Shown here piece by piece: positions 16,404-24,527 of a stretch of 64,000 bases of DNA. The notes beneath the pieces are model-generated. The model did not search any database. It saw only the letters and a program-made list of their open reading frames with translations, and was not told where the DNA came from. Every line of letters begins with the position of its first letter. The stretch's first letter is position 1. The stretch spans positions 1 through 64,000 of the forward strand of contig DASYNF010000096.1 in the NCBI GenBank assembly GCA_036008685.1, given 5' to 3'. A program made the translations under genes and the position numbers. The DNA is from Actinomadura_C sp036008685. GTDB lineage: Bacteria > Actinomycetota > Actinomycetes > Streptosporangiales > Streptosporangiaceae.

Positions 16404-16943
16404 CTAGCTCGGATCCTCGTCCAGGACCTGGCCCTGAATGACCGGACCGTCCCCCGGCCCCGGTGACCCGGTGCGCCGATTGCCGGATCCCGGAGCGGAG
16501 GCTTCTCTGGAGCCGGATGCGGCGGCGCCGCCTCCCGGGCCCGGCGGGAAGATGCCGCCCATGCTCCGCTCGGTCGTCCGGACCCGCCGGCGGACGTAGG
16601 CCGCCAGTGCCCGTCGTACGGCCGGCCGGGTGAAGGGGAGCACGAACACGAACCCCAGCACGTCCGTGACGAAGCCGGGAGTCAGCAGGAGCACCCCGCC
16701 GACGAGCACCAACGCCGCCTCCGACAGCTCACGGTCCGGCAGGGCCCCCCGCCCGAAGGTCTCCCGGAGGGCACGCCAGGCGCGCCGGCCCTCACGGCGC
16801 ACGATCCAGGCGCCGAGGAGGCTCTCGGCGAGCAGGAGGACGGCGGTCTCCCAACCGCCGATGAGCTGCCCGACCTGGAGGATGACATAGATCTCCAGGA
16901 CCGGGAGCAACAGGAACGCCAGGAAAAGCACGAGCGGCAGCAT
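16404..16943 (-). CDS. fxsA: FxsA-family membrane protein
   Basis: A 179-residue protein with the FxsA domain: an N-terminal helix (LVLFLAFLLLPVLEIYVILQVGQ), a short second segment (AVLLLAESLLGAWIVRREG) and a C-terminal pair (AALVLVGGVLLLTPGFVTDVLGFVFVLP). A disordered Gly/Ser/Pro-rich tail follows. FxsA-type proteins are cytoplasmic-membrane proteins; E. coli FxsA alleviates exclusion of phage T7 by the F plasmid, but the function in actinomycetes is unknown. It lies downstream of ppm/lnt behind a terminator-like hairpin. Confidence 0.88.
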   Translation of the reverse strand: MLPLVLFLAFLLLPVLEIYVILQVGQLIGGWETAVLLLAESLLGAWIVRREGRRAWRALRETFGRGALPDRELSEAALVLVGGVLLLTPGFVTDVLGFVFVLPFTRPAVRRALAAYVRRRVRTTERSMGGIFPPGPGGGAAASGSREASAPGSGNRRTGSPGPGDGPVIQGQVLDEDPS

Positions 16944-16987
16944 GGCTCCATCTTCGTCGTGGTTACCGATGTAACGTCAACGCCGAG

Positions 16988-17018
16988 GCGGGCCGGAACG
17001 TTTCCCGTTCCGGCCCGC
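16988..17018. terminator. Hairpin between ppm and fxsA
   Basis: A perfect 13-bp stem (GCGGGCCGGAACG with CGTTCCGGCCCGC) closes a 5-nt loop, 57 nt downstream of the ppm stop on the minus strand and 45 nt before the fxsA start. It probably terminates the lnt-ppm transcript and separates it from fxsA. Confidence 0.75.
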
Positions 17019-17074
17019 CAAGGCCGGACGGCCGGGCACCGGCCGGCCCTACGGCGGAGGCCGCAGGCTCGCCG

Positions 17075-17824
17075 CTAACGGCCCGCGGGTCCGCGGAGCC
17101 TGTTCAGGCGCGCGGTGAGGCCCCACCGGGTGACCCGCCACATCGCCTCGCCGACGATGTCGCCGCTCATCTTGCTGGTGCCGTGGGTCCGGTCGACGAA
17201 GGTGATCGGGACCTCGACGACCCGCAGGCCCTTGCGTATCGCCCTGAGGGCGAGGTCGATCTGGAAGCAGTATCCACGCGAGTCCACGCCGTCGAGGCCG
17301 ATCTTCTCGAGCGTCGCGGCCCGGTAGGCGCGGTAGCCGGCCGTGGCATCGCGCAACGACACCCCGAGCATCAGCCGCGCATAGGTGTTGGCGCCTCGTG
17401 ACAGCACCTCGCGCCTCTTCGGCCAGTTGACGACCTTCCCACCGCGCACCCAGCGTGCCCCGATCACCAGGTCGGCGTCCCGGAGCGCCTGGAGCAGGCG
17501 GGGCAGCTGCTCGGGCTGGTGCGATCCGTCGGCGTCCATCTCGACCATGACGTCATAGCCCTGTTGCAGCGCCCATCCGAAGCCGGCGATGTAGGCGGCG
17601 CCGAGGCCGTCCTTGCCCGCGCGATGCAGGACCTTGACGTGATCGTCCTCGGCCGCGAGCCCGTCGGCGATCTCCCCGGTGCCGTCGGGGCTCGCGTCGT
17701 CGACGACCAGGACGTGGACCGACGGGACCGCGTCTCGTACGCGCCCGACGATGAGAGGGAGGTTCTCCCGCTCGTTGTACGTCGGGACGATCACGAGAAT
17801 CCGGCCGAGGTCACCTGTCTCCAT
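17075..17824 (-). CDS. ppm1: Polyprenol monophosphomannose synthase (GT2)
   Basis: A 249-residue GT2 glycosyltransferase that moves mannose from GDP-mannose to polyprenyl phosphate, making the donor for mannosylation of lipoproteins and lipoglycans. It has the IVPTYNERENL start, the VVDDASPDGTG nucleotide site, DADGSHQPEQLP with the DxD metal motif, and the QIDLALR / THGTSKMSG end of DPM synthases. It has no C-terminal membrane domain. It lies 3 nt downstream of lnt; in M. tuberculosis the two activities are fused in one protein, which supports both calls. Confidence 0.93.
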   Translation of the reverse strand: METGDLGRILVIVPTYNERENLPLIVGRVRDAVPSVHVLVVDDASPDGTGEIADGLAAEDDHVKVLHRAGKDGLGAAYIAGFGWALQQGYDVMVEMDADGSHQPEQLPRLLQALRDADLVIGARWVRGGKVVNWPKRREVLSRGANTYARLMLGVSLRDATAGYRAYRAATLEKIGLDGVDSRGYCFQIDLALRAIRKGLRVVEVPITFVDRTHGTSKMSGDIVGEAMWRVTRWGLTARLNRLRGPAGR

Positions 17825-17827
17825 GGG

Positions 17828-19477
17828 CTAGCTCCTGTCCTTACGGCCGCCGGTGCGTATGGCCAGCCCCGTCGCCACGATGCCGAGAAACGCCAGCGCC
17901 CACTCCGGTACGGCCCCGACCCGGTCGGCGGGCGTCCGGGTCGTACGGGTGGGGACCCTGGCCACCTGGATGTCCGGGGTGAACTCCGCGGACTTGTCGA
18001 TCATGCGGCCGTCCGGCGCCACGATGGCGCTGATGCCGCTGGTCGCCGCGACGAGGACCGTCCGGCTGTGCTCGACCGCGCGCAGCCGCGACATCGCGAT
18101 CTGCTGAGGTGGCAGGCTCGTCCGGCCGTAGGTCGCGTTGTTGGTCTGCACGATGAGCAGCTCCGCCGAGGCCACGTCGCGCACCACACCGTCGTAGGCC
18201 ACCTCGAAGCAGATCACGTCTCCCACCCGCGCCGGGCCGAGCCGCAGGAAGCCGGGCCGCTTGCCGCGCAGATAGTCCCGGGGGATCCGCTCGAAACGGG
18301 TGATCATCTTGGTGAGGATGTCACGGAACGGCAGATACTCCCCGAACGGGACGGGGTGCCGCTTGACGTAGTAGTCACCTGGCCCGTTCACCGGGTCCCA
18401 TACGATGCCCCGGTTCTCCACATGCCGGCCGTCCGCCGAGTCGATCACCGCGCCGACCAGCACCGGCACCCCGATCTCCTTGACGGCGCCGTCAATGGCC
18501 GCCCGCGCCTCCGGATCGGCGTAAGGGTCGAGATCGCTGGAGTTCTCCGGCCAGACCACGAGCTCCGGGCGGGGCAGCCGGCCGGCCCGGACCTCGGCGG
18601 CGAGCTCCCTGGTCCGCCGTACGTGGTTGTCCAGCACTGCCTTGCGCTGACCGAGGAAGTCGAGCCCCAGGCGTGGCACGTTGCCCTGGATCACCGCGAC
18701 GGTGACCATGCGTCCGGTGGTCGGCACCGGCATGGCGAGTCCCGCGAGCCCGAGCGCCAGCGCTGCGGCCACGGGTGGCGCGACCGCCCGCCACATGCTC
18801 GTGGGAGCGCCGCGGAGGGGGGCGCCGGCCCCCGCTCCCCCGCCTTCTCGTCCCGCGCGCCGCCACGACCCTGAGGCCGAGAGGACGGCCAGGGCCAGGA
18901 GGCCACCGGCCAGGGCGGTCACGAAGGTCACGAGCGGCGCCCCACCGAGTGCGGCGTAGGGGGTGAAGGGCGATCCGGTCTGGCTGAAGGCGATCCGCGC
19001 CCATGGGAACCCCCCGAAGGGGACCCGGCCGCGGACGAACTCCTCGGTGACCCAGAGCGCCGCCGTCCACACCGGCCAGCCGCGCAGCCGCCCGACCATG
19101 GCCGTGGCGGCTCCGAGGGGCGCGAAGTACAGCGCCTGGACGAGGCTCAGGATGATCCAGCCGTCCGGCCCGATCTTGACGATGCCGTCGAGGGCGGCCA
19201 GGAAGAACACCGCTCCGGAGCAGAAACCGAGCCACGCGGCGGTCCGGGCCCGCAGCCCGCGGAGCGCGAGGGCGAACACCGCGACTCCGAGGATGGCCAG
19301 CGGCCACAGCCCGAACGGCGGGAACGCCGGCCACATCAGCAGTCCGGCGGCCACCGCGGCGGCATGGCGCCGCCAGCCGGCCCGCCGGCCACCGTGTTCG
19401 GGGGCCGTCCGCCGCTCCGAGGCGGGGACGGCCGGGCCACCGGGGTCGACCCCGGTAACGGTCTCCTGCGCCACCAC
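17828..19477 (-). CDS. lnt: Apolipoprotein N-acyltransferase
   Basis: A protein of about 549 residues that N-acylates the lipobox cysteine of lipoproteins. About six membrane helices fill the first 220 residues, followed by a nitrilase-fold domain with the Glu in VVWPENSSD, the Lys near KRHPVPFGEYLPF and the Cys in VICFEVAYDG. GTG 19477 is preferred because CGGGAG lies just upstream; a GTG at 19525 would add 16 residues with no ribosome-binding site. It is followed after 3 nt by the ppm gene, the usual actinobacterial pair. Confidence 0.92.
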   Translation of the reverse strand: MVAQETVTGVDPGGPAVPASERRTAPEHGGRRAGWRRHAAAVAAGLLMWPAFPPFGLWPLAILGVAVFALALRGLRARTAAWLGFCSGAVFFLAALDGIVKIGPDGWIILSLVQALYFAPLGAATAMVGRLRGWPVWTAALWVTEEFVRGRVPFGGFPWARIAFSQTGSPFTPYAALGGAPLVTFVTALAGGLLALAVLSASGSWRRAGREGGGAGAGAPLRGAPTSMWRAVAPPVAAALALGLAGLAMPVPTTGRMVTVAVIQGNVPRLGLDFLGQRKAVLDNHVRRTRELAAEVRAGRLPRPELVVWPENSSDLDPYADPEARAAIDGAVKEIGVPVLVGAVIDSADGRHVENRGIVWDPVNGPGDYYVKRHPVPFGEYLPFRDILTKMITRFERIPRDYLRGKRPGFLRLGPARVGDVICFEVAYDGVVRDVASAELLIVQTNNATYGRTSLPPQQIAMSRLRAVEHSRTVLVAATSGISAIVAPDGRMIDKSAEFTPDIQVARVPTRTTRTPADRVGAVPEWALAFLGIVATGLAIRTGGRKDRS

Positions 19478-19661
19478 CGCTCCCGTTCGCCTGCGATTCG
19501 TCCCGCGAAACGGTATCGGTCCCACGGAGATACAGCGACCACGGTCTCATGACCGCTTTATGCAGCGCAGCGTCTTACCCGGCGTGGCGTCCGAAACATA
19601 CACGAGGACCGGCCCGGATCCGGCGTGGGCGCATCGATCCGTGGAGGACGCGGGCGACGGA

Positions 19662-19696
19662 AGAAGGCCCGGACATCCGTCGGGCCGGGGCCTTCT
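19662..19696. terminator. Hairpin between kal and lnt
   Basis: AGAAGGCCC at 19662-19670 pairs with GGGGCCTTCT at 19687-19696. Read on the minus strand the stem is followed by TTCC. It lies about 330 nt after the kal stop and could end the lysine-degradation transcript, or the short transcript predicted from the promoter at 19924-19951. Confidence 0.65.
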
Positions 19697-20027
19697 CACA
19701 GGCGGTGAGACCGGCACTCCGTTATCTAGTGGATGTCCGGGTCCGACCTCCGCCCGATCTCGCTGATCGGCCTGAGCGCGGTACCGGTGCACTACGCCTG
19801 GCTCGGACGTCGGCACGCTGATGGTCGCGCCTGTACCGGTCGTGGACTCGGCACCCGTCTCGGGCGCAGTGTCCGGCGGCGCCTCAGCCGGCTGATCGGT
19901 CGTCCAATCCTGGACTTCGAGCAAACCTACCGAGATCCGGGGACTTGTCAACCACCTGATGTTCTGCACGGTTCGACCGACTTCGCAGGTGAGGGCCGCC
20001 CTCCGCACGTCGGCGAAATGGTCGTTG
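19697..20027 (-). other. Gap after kal with a candidate minus-strand promoter
   Basis: No convincing gene is seen. Long open frames exist on both strands, but without recognisable domains or a plausible start. On the minus strand TTGACA (19951-19946) and TAGGTT (19929-19924) are 16 nt apart, a good sigma-70-type promoter. With the hairpin at 19662-19696 this could give an RNA of about 260 nt. Confidence 0.4.
19924..19951 (-). promoter_or_regulatory. Sigma-70-type promoter within the kal-lnt gap
   Basis: The minus strand reads TTGACA, 16 nt, TAGGTT. The -35 hexamer is a perfect consensus. The nearest clear gene downstream is lnt, about 440 nt away and beyond a terminator-like hairpin, so the promoter may serve a short RNA or a long lnt leader. 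Confidence 0.45.
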
Positions 20028-20492
20028 TCACAACCGCGCAGCCTGCGCCGCCGGGCCTCCATGGTCGCCCTGAGGGATCACCACGGTGCCCTGGGCGGTC
20101 ACCACGATGACCGGCTCCGCCAGCACCTCGGCGGCAGAGGCACCGCGGGCCGGCGCGGACCTGCAGACCACCCGGGCCTCGAACTCGAGAGTGCGGCTGC
20201 GCCGGCCGAGCCCCGTGACGGTGGCGGTGGCCTCGAGCACGTCCCCGGCCCGTACCGGCGCCCGGAACTGCACGTCGTCATAGGAGGCGAACAACCCCTC
20301 GTCACCATCGAGCCGGATGCAGACCTCGGTGGCGACGTCCCCGAAAAGGCCGAGCACGTAGGCTCCGTCGACGAGGTCGCCGCCGTAGTGCGCGTGGGCG
20401 TACGGGACGTACCGCCGGTGCGTCACGCTCAGTCCCACGCGGTCGTCACCGCTCACGGTGTTCATTCTGTTCTGCCCGTTCTCCCCGTTCAT
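20028..20492 (-). CDS. kal: 3-aminobutyryl-CoA ammonia-lyase (hotdog fold)
   Basis: A 154-residue hotdog-fold protein. The core includes RRYVPYAHAHYGGDLVDGAYVLGLFGDVATEV and DEGLFASYDDVQFRAPVRAGDVLEATA, matching the Kal family of the lysine fermentation pathway, which eliminates ammonia from 3-aminobutyryl-CoA to give crotonyl-CoA. Its start overlaps the stop of kamE as ATGA, so it is coupled to the aminomutase genes. On sequence alone it could be a generic MaoC/hotdog enzyme; the gene context makes Kal the strong call. Confidence 0.88.
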   Translation of the reverse strand: MNGENGQNRMNTVSGDDRVGLSVTHRRYVPYAHAHYGGDLVDGAYVLGLFGDVATEVCIRLDGDEGLFASYDDVQFRAPVRAGDVLEATATVTGLGRRSRTLEFEARVVCRSAPARGASAAEVLAEPVIVVTAQGTVVIPQGDHGGPAAQAARL

Positions 20493-21346
20493 TCGTGATC
20501 CTGCGAGTGTTCGCCCGGCCGGAAGCCGGGCAGGAGCGCGTGCACCAGATAACCGGCCACCTCGCCGGGTGTGGTGCCGCGGCCGAAGATCCGGTCCACG
20601 CCGAGGTCCTCGGCGCTGACCGTGTCGAACCGGGGCCCTCCGACGACGAGCAGCGGCCGTCCGATGCCGGCCGCGACGGCCGTGGGATAGCGGGCGTGGA
20701 AGGCCGCGGCCATCTGCTTGGTGTTGTGCAGGTGGGCGTTCTTCTGCGTCACCACCTGCGACACGAGCACGGCGTCGGCGTTTTCGGCCTTGGCCCGCTC
20801 CACGAGCTCCTCGACGGTGACCTGGGCGCCCATGTTGATCACGTGGATCTCCCGGTAGTATTCCAGGCCCTTCTCCCCCGCGAAGCCCTTCACGTTGAGG
20901 ATCGCGTCAATGCCCACGGTGTGAGCGTCGGTCCCGATGCAGGCCCCCACGACGACGAGCCTCCTCGCCAGCACCGTCCGGATGGCCAGATTGACCTCCG
21001 TCGCCGCCAGGAGGGGATATTCCCGCCCGGCCGGCTCCTCGATGGCGGCGTAGTCGATCAGGTGGTTGACCCGTCCGTACACGATGAAGAACGTGAAGTC
21101 CGGGCCCATCGGCTTGGCGTGGACGACGCTGGCCGGCTCCAGCCCCATCCGGCCGGCGAGCTGCAGCGCCGCCGCCTCCGCCCGCTTGCCCGCGGGGACC
21201 GGCAGGGTGAAAGACACCTGCACCATGCCGTCACCGGTGGTGTCGCCGTACGGCCGGATCACCTGCCGTGTTCGGGACTCCGGCACGTCGCCGATGTCCG
21301 GCCTCGCCTCCTGCGAGGCCGTGGACCCGGCCTGGGGAATCTTCAT
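20489..21346 (-). CDS. kamE: Beta-lysine 5,6-aminomutase, small (beta) subunit
   Basis: A 285-residue adenosylcobalamin- and PLP-binding subunit. The base-off/His-on B12 motif is in GTDAHTVGIDAIL, and the lysine expected to bind PLP follows in NVKGFAGEKG. A Rossmann-like B12 domain continues with VLVSQVVTQKNAHLHN and PLLVVGGPRFD. The enzyme converts L-beta-lysine to 3,5-diaminohexanoate. It overlaps kamD and kal by 4 nt each. Length and motifs agree with an intact subunit. Confidence 0.93.
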   Translation of the reverse strand: MKIPQAGSTASQEARPDIGDVPESRTRQVIRPYGDTTGDGMVQVSFTLPVPAGKRAEAAALQLAGRMGLEPASVVHAKPMGPDFTFFIVYGRVNHLIDYAAIEEPAGREYPLLAATEVNLAIRTVLARRLVVVGACIGTDAHTVGIDAILNVKGFAGEKGLEYYREIHVINMGAQVTVEELVERAKAENADAVLVSQVVTQKNAHLHNTKQMAAAFHARYPTAVAAGIGRPLLVVGGPRFDTVSAEDLGVDRIFGRGTTPGEVAGYLVHALLPGFRPGEHSQDHE

Positions 21347-23052
21347 GCGGGCACCTCCTCATCGAGCTTGGCCGCGTGCGGGTCCTCGGTGTCGAAGATC
21401 TCGCCGGCGGGGTTGAAATAGCCGTCCGCGCGGGCGATGACCCCGTCCAGCCCCTTGCCGGCGTCCGGGGGCCGGCGGGTGACGCCGAAGGTCCCGTCGG
21501 CGATCGCCGTGAGCAGCGTGTCATCGCAGATCCGGTGCAGCAGGTCGATGGACTCCGAGAGCACCTGCCGGGCCCGCTGGACGACGAATCCGCCCGGCCG
21601 GGGCATGAAGTCCTCCGACAGCCGCCCGCAGGCGTCGCGGACGTAACGGACGTTCTCGAGAGCGAGGTCGCGGTCGGACAGCCAGGGAGTGTGAATGCCC
21701 TCGGTCATCATCCCGATGAGGATGATGGACTGCCCGGTCATCACGCCGGCCAGGTTGAAGAACGCGTCGAGGAGGTAGCCTCCGAAGATGTTGCCGCTCA
21801 TGTGCTTGGTCGGCGGCATGTACTTCAGCGGCGCGTCCGGGAACAGCTCCCGGACGAGCTGTGCGTGGGCGAGCTCCAGCCGGAACGAGTCCGGAATGGC
21901 GGGGTTGATCTCGAAGGCGTGACCGAGACCCAGCTGCCGGTCCGCCAGCCCCGCCTCATGGCCGAACCGCTCGTTGAGCAGCTGGCTCACGACGACGGTG
22001 TGCGCGGCGTCGACGGCGTCCGCGGTGGTGAGGTAGTTGTCCTCGCCGGTATTGATCACGATGCCGGCGCGGGCGTGGATCTGCCGGGAGAACCGCTGGT
22101 CGATGAACGTCCGCCGGGGGTTGATGTCCCTGAAGATGATGCCGTACATGCAGTCGTTGAGCATCATGTCCAGCCGCTCGAGGCCGGCCAGCGCGGCGAT
22201 CTCCGGCATGCACAGCCCGGACGCGTAGTTGGTCAGCCGGACATAGCGGCCCAGCTCCTTGGAGACGTCGTCGAGGGCCGTCCGCATCAGCCGGAAGTTC
22301 TCCTGCGTGGCGTAGGTCCCCGCGTATCCCTCCCGGGTGGCTCCCTCGGGCACATAGTCCATCAGCGACTGCCCGGTCGAGCGGATCACCGCCACGACGT
22401 CCGCGCCCTCCCGGGCGGCCGCCTGCGCCTGCGGGATGTCCTCATAGATGTCCCCGGTCGCCACGATCAGATAGATCCACGGCTGGTCGGGCTCCCCGGT
22501 CTCGGCCAGCAGCCGGCGCCGCTCCGCCCGCTGCCGGTCCATCCTCGTGATCCCCGACCGCGCGGCGCGGCGGGCCGCCTCCCGGGCGGGCACGGCCTCG
22601 GCGCCGGCGGGCAGCCGGAACGTCACCCCGCCCGCCGCGGCCGCCTCCGCCAGCTCCCGCAGACCGCCGTGGGAACCGGCGGCCAGGGCATCCCACACCG
22701 GCAGCGCGACACCGTGCTCCAGGCCCACCTGGGCGCGGACGGAGTCGACGAGCCGGTTGGCCCACGGGATCCCCCCGGCGTCGGCTCCCTGGAGTCCGGC
22801 GAGCCGCAGCAGCGCCCGCTCGACGGACACGGTCGTGTGCGTCCGTGCCAGCTCGATGATCGGCTCTGACGCACGTGCCGCCAGCGCACGGGCCTTGCGC
22901 ACGACCTGGGGGTCCAGCCCGAGCTTGCCCGGCGGCTCGCCCGCCGGGCCGTCGCCGGCCGTCCCGGGCGGTGGGTCGTACGGCCGCCCGCCGGTCTCCC
23001 TCGGCTGCGGGGTCTCCCGCGGCCGGTCCGGCAGTTCACTACGCCGAGTCAA
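21343..23052 (-). CDS. kamD: Beta-lysine 5,6-aminomutase, large (alpha) subunit
   Basis: A 569-residue TIM-barrel subunit of D-lysine/beta-lysine 5,6-aminomutase. Recognisable segments are YLIVATGDIYEDIPQAQAAAREGADVVAVIR, GTYATQENFRLMR, NDCMYGIIFRDINPRRTFIDQRFSRQ and KYMPPTKHMSGNIFGGY. The first 45 residues are a Pro/Arg/Gly-rich extension. The apparent start is TTG 23052 after AAGGAGAGGAG; no nearby ATG or GTG fits. The stop overlaps the kamE start (ATGA). It lies 68 nt downstream of the DUF2252 gene. Confidence 0.94.
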   Translation of the reverse strand: MTRRSELPDRPRETPQPRETGGRPYDPPPGTAGDGPAGEPPGKLGLDPQVVRKARALAARASEPIIELARTHTTVSVERALLRLAGLQGADAGGIPWANRLVDSVRAQVGLEHGVALPVWDALAAGSHGGLRELAEAAAAGGVTFRLPAGAEAVPAREAARRAARSGITRMDRQRAERRRLLAETGEPDQPWIYLIVATGDIYEDIPQAQAAAREGADVVAVIRSTGQSLMDYVPEGATREGYAGTYATQENFRLMRTALDDVSKELGRYVRLTNYASGLCMPEIAALAGLERLDMMLNDCMYGIIFRDINPRRTFIDQRFSRQIHARAGIVINTGEDNYLTTADAVDAAHTVVVSQLLNERFGHEAGLADRQLGLGHAFEINPAIPDSFRLELAHAQLVRELFPDAPLKYMPPTKHMSGNIFGGYLLDAFFNLAGVMTGQSIILIGMMTEGIHTPWLSDRDLALENVRYVRDACGRLSEDFMPRPGGFVVQRARQVLSESIDLLHRICDDTLLTAIADGTFGVTRRPPDAGKGLDGVIARADGYFNPAGEIFDTEDPHAAKLDEEVPA

Positions 23053-23120
23053 TCCCGTCTCCTCTCCTTTCGCACCCCGGCCCCGGTCCCCGTGGACCGC
23101 CTCAGGACAGGGTGCGGCCT

Positions 23121-24452
23121 TCAGACCCCGGGGATCAGGCCACCCCGGAACGCGTCGACGAACAGCCTGTGGTCATCGCGGACCACGGCGGCGTAGTCGA
23201 TGCCGAACTTGACCATCGCCTCGACGAACGGCTCCTCGTCGGGGCCGATCGCCGCGTCGATGGCGTCCTCGACCTGGAAGTCCATGAGGGTCTGGTCGGA
23301 ATCGCTGTCGGACACGCAGTGGACCTTGGCGGTGGCCCGGCCCAGGTCCGACAGGACCGGGATCATGTCCTCCGGGTCCGTGAGCCCGGACCAGTCCAGG
23401 TCCGCCTCGTATGGCGAGAGCTCCTGCACGACGTAACCGACGCCGTCGATCTCGGTGTGGCCCAGCCAGGGATCGGTGTTGGCCTGCAGGGCCCGGCGCG
23501 ACACCGCCGTCCGGTGGCCGTGGTGGTTGAAGTGGTCGCGAATCCGCGGGTCGTCGACCACACGGCTCGGCGCGGCCACGTTGCCCTGCTTGACCGACAG
23601 GATGACGTCGTTCTCCAGCGCCTGGCTGCGCCCCTCGACCAGGATGTTGTAGGCGGACAGCCCGGCCGAGCCGATGCCGAAGCCGGAGGCCCCGACCACG
23701 TCCTTGATCCGGTAGGTGATGCTGCTGAACCGCTTGTCCGCCGGGATCGTCTGGAGGTAACCCTGGTAGGCCTCCTCGACCTTGGCGCGCTCGGCGTCCC
23801 CGAGCCGCCGGACGCCCGGCCCCATCTTGAAGCGCCGCTCGTGCTCCTCGACCAGGGTCTTGCTCTCCAGCAGGCCGATCCTGGTCGACGCGAGCGCGTC
23901 GACCAGTACCTCCCGGATGTAGCCATCGGTGTTGTCGAGGGTCAGGGCGAAGAGCTTGTCGCGCTCACCGTGGGCGAAGTAGCGGACCTGCCGGACATAG
24001 GCGCGGGTGTAGGTCTCGATGAGCGCGCGGATGTCCTCGTCGGAGAACGCCTTGGTCCACGCCAGCACTGCCACGCTGGCCACCATCCGCTTGACGTCCC
24101 AGGTGAAGTGCCCGAGGTAGGCCTCGTCGAAGTCGTTGACGTCGAAGACGAACACGCCGTCGTCGTCCATGTAGGTGCCGAAGTTCTGCGCGTGCAGGTC
24201 CCCCTGGATCCAGACCCTGCTGGTCCGCTCGTCCGCCCAGGGATCGTCGTCGTTGACCACGTCGGCGTAGAAGACGCACGCGCTGCCCCGGTAGAACGCG
24301 AACGGATCCATCGCCATCTTGCGGAATCGCCGCCGGAAGGCGGCCGGGGCGGCGGCCATCAGGTCTTCGAAGGTGTCGACCAGGACCTTCACCAGCTCGG
24401 ACTGACGCTGCTCTGGCTCACGGTTCTGTAGCGCCGTGATGATGTCGGGCAT
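23121..24452 (-). CDS. DUF2252 protein inside the lysine operon
   Basis: A 443-residue protein of the DUF2252 family, distantly kinase-like. Conserved pieces are DPFAFYRGSACVFYADV, VWIQGDLHAQNFGTYMD, FDVNDFDEAYLGHFTWDVKRM and NILVEGRSQALENDVILSVKQ. The GDLHAQNF and FDVNDFDE motifs echo the catalytic and metal-binding loops of APH/choline-kinase-like enzymes. ATG 24452 follows GAGAGG by 6 nt. It lies between kdd and kamD on the same strand, but no step of the lysine pathway needs such an enzyme, so its role there is unknown. Confidence 0.85.
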   Translation of the reverse strand: MPDIITALQNREPEQRQSELVKVLVDTFEDLMAAAPAAFRRRFRKMAMDPFAFYRGSACVFYADVVNDDDPWADERTSRVWIQGDLHAQNFGTYMDDDGVFVFDVNDFDEAYLGHFTWDVKRMVASVAVLAWTKAFSDEDIRALIETYTRAYVRQVRYFAHGERDKLFALTLDNTDGYIREVLVDALASTRIGLLESKTLVEEHERRFKMGPGVRRLGDAERAKVEEAYQGYLQTIPADKRFSSITYRIKDVVGASGFGIGSAGLSAYNILVEGRSQALENDVILSVKQGNVAAPSRVVDDPRIRDHFNHHGHRTAVSRRALQANTDPWLGHTEIDGVGYVVQELSPYEADLDWSGLTDPEDMIPVLSDLGRATAKVHCVSDSDSDQTLMDFQVEDAIDAAIGPDEEPFVEAMVKFGIDYAAVVRDDHRLFVDAFRGGLIPGV

Positions 24453-24527
24453 GGGAGGCCTCTCTCGTTCCATCGGCCACCCTGCCCCCGCGAGGAGGGC
24501 GGGTGATCGTCCTGAGGACATCCTCAC

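Noticed and set aside
19547..20062. A 171-codon minus-strand frame between kal and lnt
   Set aside because: It overlaps the end of kal, crosses a terminator hairpin and a promoter, and has no recognisable domain.
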